Assembly: GCF_016545825.1 (NCBI RefSeq)
Contig: NC_052618.1
Span: forward strand, 1,924,461 to 1,988,460
From: Eucalyptus grandis
Taxonomy: Eukaryota > Streptophyta > Magnoliopsida > Myrtales > Myrtaceae
Length of the DNA stretch: 64,000 nt
Direction of reading: 5' to 3'
The position numbers and the translations under genes were made by a program. Under the pieces are notes generated by a model that saw only the letters and a list, made by a program, of their open reading frames with translations, was not told the DNA's origin and did no database searches. The number at the start of each line of letters is the position of its first letter. Within the stretch, counting starts at the first letter, position 1. Below are positions 27,105-37,627 of this stretch, in pieces.

Positions 27105-27420
27105 CTCGAGGGAAGTAGTGCATTAATGAAATCAATTCATCGGTTAAGATTTAGAAATTTATGTAGGAAACGTGTAAAATTATTTCTCTTGCAATAAATG
27201 CAATGATTGAGGGCCTTGTCATCTGACTTTTTTTCCAGTTCAATCATTTGCCATTAAAAAAAAAGTATTAATGAGTTGCTTGGTTGAAGAGAATTATCTG
27301 TAAACGAAAATACTTATTTCCAATTTGATTTTCAATCCCACGTTTGATATATAATATGAACTAGTGACATGCCCTCAGTTTAAAATAATTTTATAAAATT
27401 AAATTAGCTTAAAACGTTTC

Positions 27421-28704
27421 TTTCCTTTTTCTTTCGTGGCCGACACCCTCCACCTTATCTCTTTCATCTTGCTCTTATCTTCACATACAGCTGCCCCCAA
27501 CCCATTTCTTTTAATTTCTACTTTTTCCTTCATCCTGTGGAAGACCTCAGCACCCCACGATCTCTCTCTCCTTCGTCAATTTCCCCGCAGCTCTTGTTCT
27601 CCGTCCATTCTCCATCGAAGACACCAGTAGGAGCAGCATCAAAGCTGCTTCTTCTTTGCAGCTCATCCTCATATCCCGCTCGGTCAACATCTCTCGCCCG
27701 TGCGAAGCCACCATCAGCCATCTCCACTCTCGGTCAAAACCCCCTTGACAAAGCCCTCAATTGAAGACGCCAGCAACTGATTTCCTTCTGCTTCACCGAT
27801 CCATGCGTCTTCACCATCTCCTGCAGCTTCACTCACCGAAGCAAGTCCACCGGGATCTCCATCCATTGGTCAACACTGCAGCATCCTCAACGTCCACCGG
27901 ATTTATCTGCCACGTCCAACGATCCACCAAGCGGAGTAGCATCACCGTCAACTGAAGCAAACAGAAATCCAGCGAGCTTCACGTCTCTGTCGCAGCAAGC
28001 TAGTTCGGTGTTTCAGTGGCCCAACAAGTTTGAGCCCACCTCCATCAGCTCAGCCCATTTTCGGCAAGTGAAGCCCAGCAATTCCAGCCCACGAGCCAAC
28101 AATTTCAGCCCATGGAATTCCAGCAATTTTGGCCCAACAGCTGGGCCTGTTTTCAGCCTTGGTTCAGCCCAGTTTCGGGCCCAGTTCAGCAGCCCACGTT
28201 ATTCTTGAACAGCCCAGTCGGGTCCTTTCTTCAGCCCATCAAGTCCAGTGAAGCCCATTTCCAAAGCAGCTGTTCGGCCCAGCTCTTTGAAGCCTGCAAA
28301 GCAGCCCAGGCCCAAGTCCAAGCCCAGTATTTTCTGTGGGCTTGTGAGGCTTGTAGGCCTGTTCGAGTATCCGCTGATGCTGCCGAAAGTTTGGATTTCG
28401 GCCACTGTCACGCCGTCATTGCGGTGTTCCGGTCTTCGCTTTGCCAAGTGAGTTTTGCTCACTAATGCCTTATTAGTTTGCTAATTATGCTTAGGGGTTG
28501 ATTAGATTTAATTAAGTGCAATTAGGTGGTTATATTAGAGTAGATTAGTGATTATTAGATAATTGTGATGCATGTTAGGTAATTTGATTGTGCAATTAGC
28601 AAGTAGAGATGTGCTAATATTTATTGAATACATATTGGGAATTTTCCCGACCCTTATCGGCTTCCAATTAGGCATTACGAGCCTAAATTGGCAGAATCAG
28701 ACAT
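27421..28704. other. Unassigned GC-richer segment with GCCCA cluster between array and duplicon A
   Basis: This segment matches neither the array nor duplicon B, so it is an insertion or a rearrangement junction. 27421-27960 is pyrimidine-rich and rich in Ser/Pro codons in several frames, with no convincing ORF. 28010-28340 holds about 16 AGCCCA/GGCCCA motifs. 28450-28700 is AT-rich and ends with 'cctaaattggcagaatcag'. The texture resembles LTR or leader sequence of a plant retrotransposon, but no PBS, PPT or protein domain was recognised. Confidence 0.5.
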
Positions 28705-29924
28705 TATTTATAGTAAAAATAAACATGCCCTTTTGGACGTCACTATGCGGCCCTATTTCTTTGTGCGGTTTTGTTTTGAGGAAACCCTCTGGCGGCTTTT
28801 TCATGAGATGTGCGACTAGGGAAAAGAACTCAAAAACACAAAATTCTTCTTTGTACTTTTTTTTTACTCTAATTATCCTGGGCCCCATTTGCTTTCTTTT
28901 TTGTGCGGACGAAAGCAAGTCCAGCAAAGAAGCTTTTTCTGAGCAGTCATCCAATACACGTCTTCTTAGGATTAATAATAATGCCACAGTAAAGATTCTT
29001 CAACACTAAAAATGGCTTCGATTAATAATTCAATTCAAGTTAGGTTTAGCACGCGAGCTCAAACTTGAGATATTATTTAATAATATGAGATCAAAGGGCT
29101 TGACCAATACTTGATCCAAAAATATAACTAAGTTCAAGGCCTCCCTATTTGATCTCGCCAAATATTGATATAACTTATGTGGGCTCAGTCCAATTAATCT
29201 AATTAAGCTAAAAACCTCCCTCCCTTGAGTCCTTTAGCTCAACTTCGACGCAATTATATGGGCTCAATTAAAATGCTCTTAATATTTATATATAATTTAA
29301 TTAATTTGTTTGCTTAGGGGTCATGATAGATCATATATTATGTTGAAGTCCTCTTTACTCAAAAGTAAGAAGTCATCCCAATTATATTGGCTCAATCAAA
29401 GTGAGATTTATACAAGATTATTAATTTATACATTTATCCATTTAAAGATTATTATATAATTGGGGATTTCTTTTTCTTAGAAAACCTTAAAAGTAAGAAG
29501 CCCTCTTTACTTTACTCTATATATAGATAGCAAGATTGGCCAACGTTAATTACATATTCATGTGATCGGTAAAGATGAATGTATGATTATCAAACCATCA
29601 TTTGATGTCATTTCAAAAGGTTATGTTAAAAGCATAAGAAACAAAGTGACATTTTCTTATAGTTTTTAATGTGACTCTATCTTGTTAGACTAGAAAGTAA
29701 GTAACAACTTGAGGGGAGGATTTGCAAATCTTCTAAAAAAATTACAAGTTTCTAAGCACATAGAACACAGAAAATATGATTCATCCAATATTGCGCTTCT
29801 ATTATAGTTAATTATAAGGGTTAAGAGGCACAAAAAATAATTCTTTTTAGGAGAATCCAATAGAACAATTATAATCTTTTCATTTTTTTTACACGTTTAG
29901 TGTATTACAAAATAGGAATAGCTA

Positions 29925-30287
29925 TCAATAAGCGGCCTCGAGAGGGGATACGGGACCGATAGCCACAATGCAATTGTTCCACGTCTCATTGCTCCTCTTG
30001 TAGACATTAGATTTCTTCCCCCCAATTGGCTTGTGGCTTGAGAGGATCAACTCCATGAATTGGCTATGGCAATTCTTCCGCACTTTCACGAGCTTGTGAC
30101 AACATTCATCGATAGGTGCAGAGGTGTCACCAAGGAATATGATTTGAAAGAACCAAAACCCATAATTGTTAGTTATTCCCTTCGTGCAATCAGGGATTCC
30201 AACCGTGGCGAAGGTAGTCCTAGGAAGCAATGCGACGGTGATGACCAAAAAGATCATGAGAGCAAACAAGTTCTTAAGCATTGCCAT
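29925..30287 (-). CDS. DD11-like secreted protein, type 2 paralogue (intact, lacks Cys42)
   Basis: Encodes 120 aa, collinear with type 1 with no indels, but clearly divergent. It starts MAMLKNLFALMIFLVITVAL and has a signal peptide to about residue 27 (TFA|TVG). C34, C62, C63, C73 and C106 are kept; C42 of type 1 is a tyrosine (NNYGF for SDCGS), leaving five cysteines. ECCHKLVKVRKNCH and SNETWNNC are present. A TATA box lies 84 bp upstream of the ATG. The flanks share older similarity with the type 1 unit, indicating an ancient duplication. The odd cysteine number suggests a changed disulphide pattern or reduced function. Expression and role cannot be judged from sequence. Confidence 0.8.
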   Translation of the reverse strand: MAMLKNLFALMIFLVITVALLPRTTFATVGIPDCTKGITNNYGFWFFQIIFLGDTSAPIDECCHKLVKVRKNCHSQFMELILSSHKPIGGKKSNVYKRSNETWNNCIVAIGPVSPLEAAY

Positions 30288-30370
30288 GATGGTCTTTTGG
30301 GGACAAAAGGGCTAGAAAATTGTCTGAGTGCGTTTGATTATTTGATGATGTATTCATGTAGAGATGATAA

Positions 30371-30379
30371 CTTATATAT
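30371..30379 (-). promoter_or_regulatory. TATA box of type 2 gene (duplicon A)
   Basis: Minus-strand ATATATAAG lies 84 bp upstream of the ATG at 30287. Spacing matches type 1 genes although the surrounding sequence has diverged, which supports it as the core promoter. Confidence 0.65.
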
Positions 30380-30419
30380 CTTGAGGGAAGTAGTGCATTA
30401 ATAAAATGGATTCATCTGT

Positions 30420-32089
30420 TATGATTCAGAAATTTATACAGGAAACATCTACAATTATTTCTCTTGCAATAAACTCTTCTCACTATAAGGATTGAGGCCC
30501 TTGTTATGTCACCTTCTTCGCGGTTCAATCATTTGAATTAAAAAAAGTAGTAATGAGTTGTTTGAAATAATTTTCTGAAATTAAATTTGCTGAACACACA
30601 CTAAACAAACTTAAAGCCGGTTCAATCATTAAATATGGGTTAGCACGAATGAAACTAATTCACGAGAGAGTGAATAAAGCATGACTATTCCGCTGTACAG
30701 TAAAAGCAATAATGGCTTGAGACTTCCCAATCTCCAAGCTATTAAAGTTTATCTAGCATTAGATAATGACCGGTTCCCATATGCAACGTTTATAAGGATC
30801 CATTGTACGCAGTTGACAGAAATAATCGACGGACGAACACAGAGCATCGAGGTACAAGGAAACGAAGAACAATTCATAATATGTTTTTCAACTAACGGAC
30901 CAATTGAAATCTAGAGTGAAATCTGGAGATGAAAATCAATCTTCCAAGTATCCACGCATGTCCTTTTGGTCAGGCTGTCATATTGGTTTTTCAACTAACG
31001 GAACACTTGAAATCTGGTGGTGAAAATCAATCTTCTGTGTCTCCACGTTTGTCCTTTTGGTCTGGCTGAGGAACTACATCTATAGGTGTTCTCCTTGAAA
31101 TTTCAGCACGGATCACCGAGTAACGGATGCATAATGTTAAAAATATCTCGAGGAGTCCGTGAACGAAATTTAACTCAAACTGAATTATAATAAAGCATGA
31201 AGTTCATTTTTTAGATGCGCAACCAGCTAGTGCAGGATTTTAATTTTGGTAACTTGTGGACATGAAATATTCCCCGGAGAAGTGGAATCGGCTAAGGAAA
31301 ATTAAAAGGAAAAAAAAAAAAGTCCTGATTTCGACTTTGTTTCCTGATTTCACTTGGCGTGGATTTCTCACATGTTCCAATCTTGGACCTTTTTTCCAAA
31401 AGCGGTGGTATATATATTCAGATCGTGGGATTTATGAAAAAGTGGTCGTTGAAGCGCCGTATGAATGCTTGATAGTGAGTTTTCTCCGTGGATTTTGTTC
31501 ATGGAATCACACCAAGATTTATGTGTTGAAGCGGATTGATAAGATTTGTTAATTCTTCTATGAAATCAAGGGATTATTTCATGAGAAATGATGAGACTAA
31601 ATATCATTGAAGTTATTAGGTGTAATTGAGAGCCGGAAAACACTAAGTACTTAAGTGACTTGAACATGGTTATAATCTCCATTATAACGCTTGATTTGCG
31701 GTGATATTCGTTACTATTCTCTCCATGAACGTAAGTCACATTGACCAAATCACATAAATCTGGAGTTCAATTTATTTTCTTATTCTGTCTATTCTATTGG
31801 TCAATTGCTTGTTTCCACAACAATTGATATCAAAGCCAGGCTTGGTAGAGATGAAGTGAATCGATGGCTACTATTGAACTCTGATTTTTAACTGATGTAT
31901 CATATAAAATTTAAAATTTGAGATTAAGAATTTTGATTTCGATAGAGCCTGTTTTTCAACTAAAAAGAGTCATTTAATACTTTGTCCAGCATTAGCACCA
32001 CATTTTCCTTTCATTTTCACTTTTACCTGAAAATTCAAAAAGTTGACTTTTAAGTTGACTTTTTATCACTTTACCTGATTTTTTTCTTT
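30420..32089. other. Non-coding flank of the type 2 gene
   Basis: Contains short open frames only. 30640-31130 resembles the upstream flank of the type 1 gene at about 50020-50285, so type 1 and type 2 share an old upstream region. 31047-31320 is the single-copy counterpart of a segment that is duplicated in duplicon B. No other gene was recognised. Confidence 0.5.
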
Positions 32090-32790
32090 TATTTTTCAGG
32101 CTCGTAAAAATGATGTCTAGTGTGGATAAACCACAATTCACCCGGTGGAGAATGGTCAAATTGGGGTCATTAAGATATCGAGAATAGACAAAAGAATTAA
32201 GCCTATGCCTTTCGACTTACAAACCAAATCTAAGATAGCTCGGTTTGTAACTACAACATTGTATTTTGTTTTTTTTTTTTTTTATATTCACCTCATTGAG
32301 GATAAAAATGTTGGAACTAACAATATAACTTAAAGGGAGGCGAAAAGATTGTTTGAAAAACTCAAATAATTGAATTAATAGGTAAGCATTAATTTGAAAA
32401 TAATTGAACCTGTCATGTTACGGGATGCTCTTTTTCTTTGCTTTTTTTTTTTTCTTTGGCTTGTAAAAGTGATGTCCATTGTGGATGGACCACGGTTTAC
32501 TTGGTGGAGAATGTTCCAACTAGGGCCACAAATTTTGCCCGTTGTACTAGTCATCATGCTCCCTCCCCGACAATACAAACGCAAAGCCCATGATTAGCAA
32601 TGTTTCCATGCATTACACGAACTAATTAAGATACTTAGAACAGACTAGAGAATTGAGCTTGTGCATTTCGAATTGCAAACGTAATCTAGGATCACTCGAT
32701 TGATAACTGTAGTTGCTTATTGTTATTTTTTTATTCACCTTATTGAGGAAAAACGTGTTGAGATTAATAACATAACTTAAGAGTGGTGAA
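32090..32790. repeat. Diverged tandem duplication of a ~330-bp segment
   Basis: 32090-32350 and about 32455-32790 share an ordered series of motifs. These include 'gtggataaaccacaat' / 'gtggatggaccacggt', 'tggtggagaatg', 'agaattaagc' / 'agaattgagc', and 'attcacctcattgagga' / 'attcaccttattgagga'. Divergence is substantial, so the duplication is old. Duplicon B retains only the first copy (about 56335-56610). Origin unknown. Confidence 0.6.
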
Positions 32791-34127
32791 TAAATTATTT
32801 GCTAAACTCCACAATTTTTTCTTGTGGAAGATAGCAAGTCGTATCTAGATAGTACCAGAGACCAAGTTGAAAGTATCAAGTAGGCCAGTGCAACTATTAG
32901 ATAGATATAGACGATAATGAGCAGATATAAAATAATATGCGACAATTTATAGCAGTTCAACTTTGTTCCCAAACGTATGTCTACTTTCTTGAATAACAAC
33001 CTTAACATGGATAGATTCGAGTAATCTTCAAAAAAAGTTACAATCGTGCAACTCCTATTACAAAATAGATCCCACTATCAAAATGCAAGTACTACTATTA
33101 CTATTGTACAATTTGTCTTATTACTGATTACAATACGCAAATCACAAGAAGGAAATTTTAATCAAGCAGTAGCACAATTTGCTAAACAGAGAGATGATGA
33201 TAACAAAACCAGCTTTATTTATTTTTGGTCCAACTCGTTTAAGCTACATTGTTCTTCTTTACGATGTTAACACCTGAATTTTAATCGACAAATTAAATAT
33301 CGTCTTTTTACCTAACACCAATTCGGACCCATTACATCTACCCAAATTGGTGTCTTTGCCCCATTAAACAAAATCAGACTCAAGCCCTCTCTCAAGCCCA
33401 TCAAGAATAAGAGGCCCAAAACTCCAATCTACCATTACTTACATTTCTCTCATTCGGTCTGGGTCATTCCTTGCACTTCTCTCGTTTCTCCGAGGCTAAA
33501 GAAAACTAACGCACGAAGAAGGAAGCAAGCGTTGCTTCGTGCCGGAGCTGGCCTCACACAAGACGTTCGAAAAGGAGAGAGCAAGCAAGGGCGTCATTCT
33601 TGAGCAAAGGGGACGCACACAAAGAAGAGAGGAGAGAGCTCTAGAGCTCAGAGGAACAACGAATGAACCTCCATTGTTGATCATCACGAGCTCTAACTCC
33701 ACTATTAGTCAGGATTTTAACTTTCCTCAGCCTTGGTTGTTCCATCGTCCCTCCATTAGAGTCGTGGGTTTCTGTTCTCAAGTGACATAAGCCCTTCTGT
33801 CTTGCTGGCTGTCGCTAAAGGATGTGGAGAGACTCGCAAAGGAGGGAGAGAAAGAGGTGAGCGCGATTTTATCATAAAAAGGGCGTCAGTTTTTCTCCTT
33901 CTCGGCAGATTCCCATTGGACGCCCTCCGGAGACCTCCATTAGTCGCCTTAAACCTGTAACCCGTCATGCCCTCATGCGACACAATCGAGGGCTATTGAT
34001 CGTTAGATCCATTTAATTAACCCATAGTTCAATTAGGAGGTTGCTGAATTTAATTGAATTGCATAAGTGGTACAGCACGGGTGATGTGGGTGGTAAGATC
34101 AGCAACTCCGCGTAGTCGTGGAGTGAA
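32791..34127. other. Duplicon A-specific stretch, no gene recognised
   Basis: Absent from duplicon B, where the flanking homologies join near 56675. Includes AT-rich sequence to about 33260, then a stretch opening TGTTAACACC at 33265 with purine-rich, GC-richer content (33480-33960). That composition recalls a plant LTR, but no matching second LTR, CA end or target duplication could be placed. Nothing coding was supported. Confidence 0.4.
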
Positions 34128-35419
34128 GAGTATCTTTGTTGTTGAGGCAGCTAGACTAGAGCAGCAGCGTCGTCAAGGTTGACGACAGTGAGCTCGGCAC
34201 AGCAAGCTTTGCAGCTCGTCAACAAGTTGTCGTGGATGATGAGAGCATGATGGCAGCGACGGCATGGGTCTCAACCAAAGCTTGGCCAAGGGAACTCTCA
34301 TTCTCTCCTCTCTCTTTTCTCACGTATATCCCCTCATCTGGCCTTGTATTGAATTGTGTGGCCTCCCCCCTTCCTTTGTCTGTAGTGAGATAGCTTTTAT
34401 AGGTGAGAGGACTAGGGCTGTCAAAGAAAGAGCATAGACTTTCTTTCCAATTGTGAGCACTTTTTAAAACATTTCGTTTTCTTCTTCACCCTTTTTCCTT
34501 TCTACTCATGCCTCATGCTGACCGATAACGTCTTAGCGTACTTGCCTTTCATTTTTCTATTTTTATTTTCCATATATTGCAAGAATATATAGAAAATCAA
34601 GTGCCATATCATGGAATATTGAAAGAATAATACAAATCTTTTCGAAAAATGTACTCATCTCCCAACTTGTCAAATTAAAGATCGTCCGTCACCGATCTAA
34701 TGCAAATGCGATAAAAAAAAAAATACTCTTAAAGCTATATGCTATGCAATCTAATTCTAATATTTTTTTAGAGGTTAAAAATTAATCCCTAATTTTTATG
34801 CAATAAATGAATTACAAGGTCGGCAAACTTTATGTGTCAACAAATACTTGTTAAGTCAAAGATAATAGCATTATATTGATGACTTTTTTGTGAGCACTAG
34901 AGTTGCTGGTCAGGCACCTGAAGGCTACAATGGTGTCGTGCAAAGGGGGCCGTAGACTAGTTTGGGTGTGCCTAGATTTGTTGGGAGTCGGTCACACAAT
35001 GGGTCTTGGCATAACATGGAAATTCTCTAGACTCAGGAACAATGGCTCCTTCGGCAAGATGTTTTGGATTATGGCTGAAATTACGTTTACTTGGACCTTG
35101 GGGAGCGACAGAAGTTTTATTGAAGTGTTAGTGAGGAGTTGGGCGCAAGAAAGCACAACTTTGAAAAATCAACATAGCTGGATGTCGAGTGAAGTTTGCT
35201 TCGCTGACGAGGATAGTGCTAGGGCGTAAAGTGCAACAACGAAATTCAACAATGCGACAACTGACAAATCGCAACGTTGGAGGGGTGAGACGCAACGATG
35301 AACGGAAGCGGGAGGTTTGATGGTCAATCTACCATGACTGCAGGAGCTTTAGGTCACTGGGAACAAGGATAAAGACCAATAAGCACAATGGTTATGGATT
35401 AATCTATTTGATAACGTTA
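34128..35419. other. Duplicated non-coding stretch, no gene recognised
   Basis: 34128-34870 matches about 56680-57490 and 34872-35400 matches 58523-59095. It includes a GC-richer block (34130-34300) and AT-rich spacers. Open frames here are not conserved between the two duplicons. No known element or gene was recognised. Confidence 0.45.
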
Positions 35420-36424
35420 GTTAGAGATGACAAAATGGGTCTTTGACCCATATATATGATCCATTTACATCATAAATGGGTAATGTATGGGTCACTTATT
35501 TTTTAAAGAAACCAATTAATTGGGTTTAAAAATTGAAGATTTAAGATAAATGGCTGTTAAATTGATTCGACTTAGAACCCATTTTCAACTAAAGCCTCAA
35601 AATATTTCACTTCCCTCTTGAACTTTATAAAAATATATTTTATAAAAATTGAAATTATAATTATTTTTTATATTTCAATTTTTTTTTTTTTTCTTTCTTT
35701 TTTTTTCCCTTTCTTCTTCCTCCTTCTTTAGCCAAAGTGGCCGGCACGATGATGGTTGGTGACCAACCGAGTAAGACTCAAGCTCACCGGCATCGGGCGA
35801 TCTCCAACTAGCTGCATTTGGCGAGGTAGAGGCCTCACCAAATGTCGTCAAGGCTCGAGCTGGCTGGATCCTGCGAAGCAAAGGCCAATTGTCCGCAAGG
35901 CTCGACCTCACCTGACACTAGTGTGGCTCGAACCTCGCTGACGTTTAACGAGGCTCAAGCCTCGACGATCGGGCGAGCTGGAGGCTCGCTTGTGGTAGGT
36001 TGTTGACCGTGGTCATGGCGGCAACCAGCTAAAGAAGAAGAAAGAAAAAGAGAAAAGAGAAAAGGAAAATTATATTATTAAAAAATACAAATAATTAAAA
36101 AATGTAATTTTTTAAAAATAAAAATAATTTAAAAATCTATTTTTTAAAATTTTTTAAAAAATCGATTTTTAAAAGTAAATTTAAAAAAATATAAATTGTC
36201 CATTAAATTTGAATTGCATAAAAGTATTTTAGCAATACCATTTAAAAAAAAAACCATAAGAAATAAGCTTTTATAGGTTTAGTTAAATGGGTCAGGTCAG
36301 GTATGGGTCAAAAGTTTTACACTACGATAAATGGGTCATAAACAGGTTAAATGCGTTGATTTGGGTCGGACCATTTGTGACTTGACCCAAACCCTACCTG
36401 ACCCATCCATTTAACAAGTCTAAC
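35420..36424. mobile_element. TIR element with GC-rich core (duplicon A copy)
   Basis: Ends are imperfect inverted repeats, 'gttagagatgacaaaatggg' on the left and 'gttagacttgttaaatggat' on the opposite strand at the right. Both are followed inward by GGGTC/GACCC-rich subterminal repeats ('atgggtc', 'gacccat'). The interior goes pyrimidine-rich tract (35675-35735), GC-rich core with repeated 'aggctcgagc'-like units (35740-36030), then purine-rich tract (36030-36070). No transposase. Architecture suggests a non-autonomous hAT-like element, but a clear 8-bp target duplication was not found. The counterpart at 59105-60120 shows it predates the A/B duplication. Confidence 0.55.
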
Positions 36425-36429
36425 ATCAA

Positions 36430-37050
36430 TAGGGAACAATGTTCCCAAAAATAAAACTAGAAGAGAATAAAAAAGTAGAAAAAAAAGTTATTTCATTATT
36501 CCCAAGGAAAATTCTAGAATCAAGTCATTTTCTCTTCTTTCTCCCTCTTTTCTTTTCTTCCTCTTCCTCCTTTAGTTGGTTGCTAGGCTCGGCGATGGCC
36601 CACGACGAGGTCTTCTGGTCCTGGTTGGGCGAGGTCAACTTGGCCTTGGGGCAGGGCTCAACCTTGCCTAGATGAGGTCAGGTCTCACTGATGGCTAGGC
36701 AAGGCTCCCTCAAGGCTGGTGAGGTTGTCAACTCTCGTCTAGCCGATCACCAGCTATCACGGAGGCCCGCTAAGGACTAGAGTAGGAAGAAGAAGAGAAG
36801 GAAAAAACAAAAAAAAAAAAATCTCATAAAATTATTTAAAAATTAAAAGAAAATTTTATGTCACAAAAAAATTTGAGAGTTGTACCGATCGCATTCATGT
36901 TCTTTTTCTATTTCGGAAATAAAATGGATCCTCAAAAACTTGTCCAAGGAACTAAAGCAAAAAAAAAAAAAAAAAAAAAAACTAACAGAAAAATTTTAAA
37001 CAATAATTATTTTTAGGAATGAAATGATTACCAAACAAATTCACAAACTG
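36430..37050. mobile_element. Second MITE-like element with GC-rich core (duplicon A copy)
   Basis: Same architecture as its left neighbour: AT-rich ends, a pyrimidine-rich tract (36520-36575), a GC-rich core (36576-36780), a purine-rich tract (36780-36810), and AT-rich sequence ending near 'ttaccaaacaa'. Similar in kind to 51529-52179. Boundaries are approximate and no target duplication is evident. Present in duplicon B at about 60128-60720. Confidence 0.4.
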
Positions 37051-37317
37051 ATTCAAGACGCCATGATCATCCCCTAAGAAGAAGACGTCCCCCTTTTATT
37101 TTGCAAAAATTTCCTTCAACATCCTAGAATTTTCGCCCTCTCTTGTCATGATTTCCAGTCAAATATATCGTCAAATCTCCTCCTGGCTGGCCACGATCTC
37201 TTTCTTGATTTTCCCTCTTCAAATCTACTCATGTATCCTCATTTCAGATCAGGCATAATTAATCTCAGAAATTCAAAAATCTATAATGCAAATGCATGTT
37301 ATGTTAATGATACCTCT

Positions 37318-37627
37318 TATTTCGGGTTAGGGTCCATCCCTAATTTTTAGGATTAACGCCACAAAAATTATCAAACAAGTACATTTATAACAAATTTATC
37401 TCAAACTAATTTTTTAACCGCCATAATTCCAAACTAGTATTCCTATGACAAATTTTCCCAAACTAATTTTTTGACTACAAAAAATTCGAACCTGATACAT
37501 TTGTGATAAATTTACTCTCAATTATTTTCTATGAAATTGTATTAATATCACGAAAAATCACAAGTGTACCTGTTTAGGTTGACACAAGTGTACTCATTAA
37601 GGGTTTTTCGTGAAATAAGCCCTAATT
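37318..37627. mobile_element. Degenerate inverted-repeat element, single-copy version (A)
   Basis: Counterpart of the element at each array unit edge, with an internal deletion. The stretch containing 'aaccgatatccttgtaac' in other copies is missing. Together with 60929-61356 it defines the unit junction: homology to the array begins about 30 bp to its left. Confidence 0.55.

Larger units (their letters stand above)
1..27420 (-). repeat. Ten-unit tandem array of ~2.78-kb gene-bearing repeats
   Basis: Near-identical direct repeats run from the window edge to 27420. Phased by the junction seen against the single copies near 37.3 and 60.9 kb, the units are 1-2376 (partial at the window edge), 2377-5155, 5156-7935, 7936-10720, 10721-13506, 13507-16293, 16294-19081, 19082-21867, 21868-24655 and 24656-27420. 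The last unit lacks only about 20 bp of its right end, where unrelated CT-rich sequence begins. Reading on the minus strand, each unit holds an upstream flank, a TATA box, one DD11-like gene, an AATAAA signal, about 1.5 kb of AT-rich 3' flank and a degenerate inverted-repeat element. Differences are scattered SNPs and homopolymer-length changes. The array probably continues to the left of the window. Confidence 0.97.

Noticed and set aside
27436..28465. Several Ser/Pro/Gln-rich short frames on both strands
   Set aside because: Low-complexity C/T- and GCCCA-rich DNA stays open in many frames at once. No start context, domain or conservation.
28572..29009. 145-codon plus-strand frame
   Set aside because: Crosses the junction between the unassigned segment and duplicon A near 28705. 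The duplicon B counterpart shares only a piece of it, with indels.
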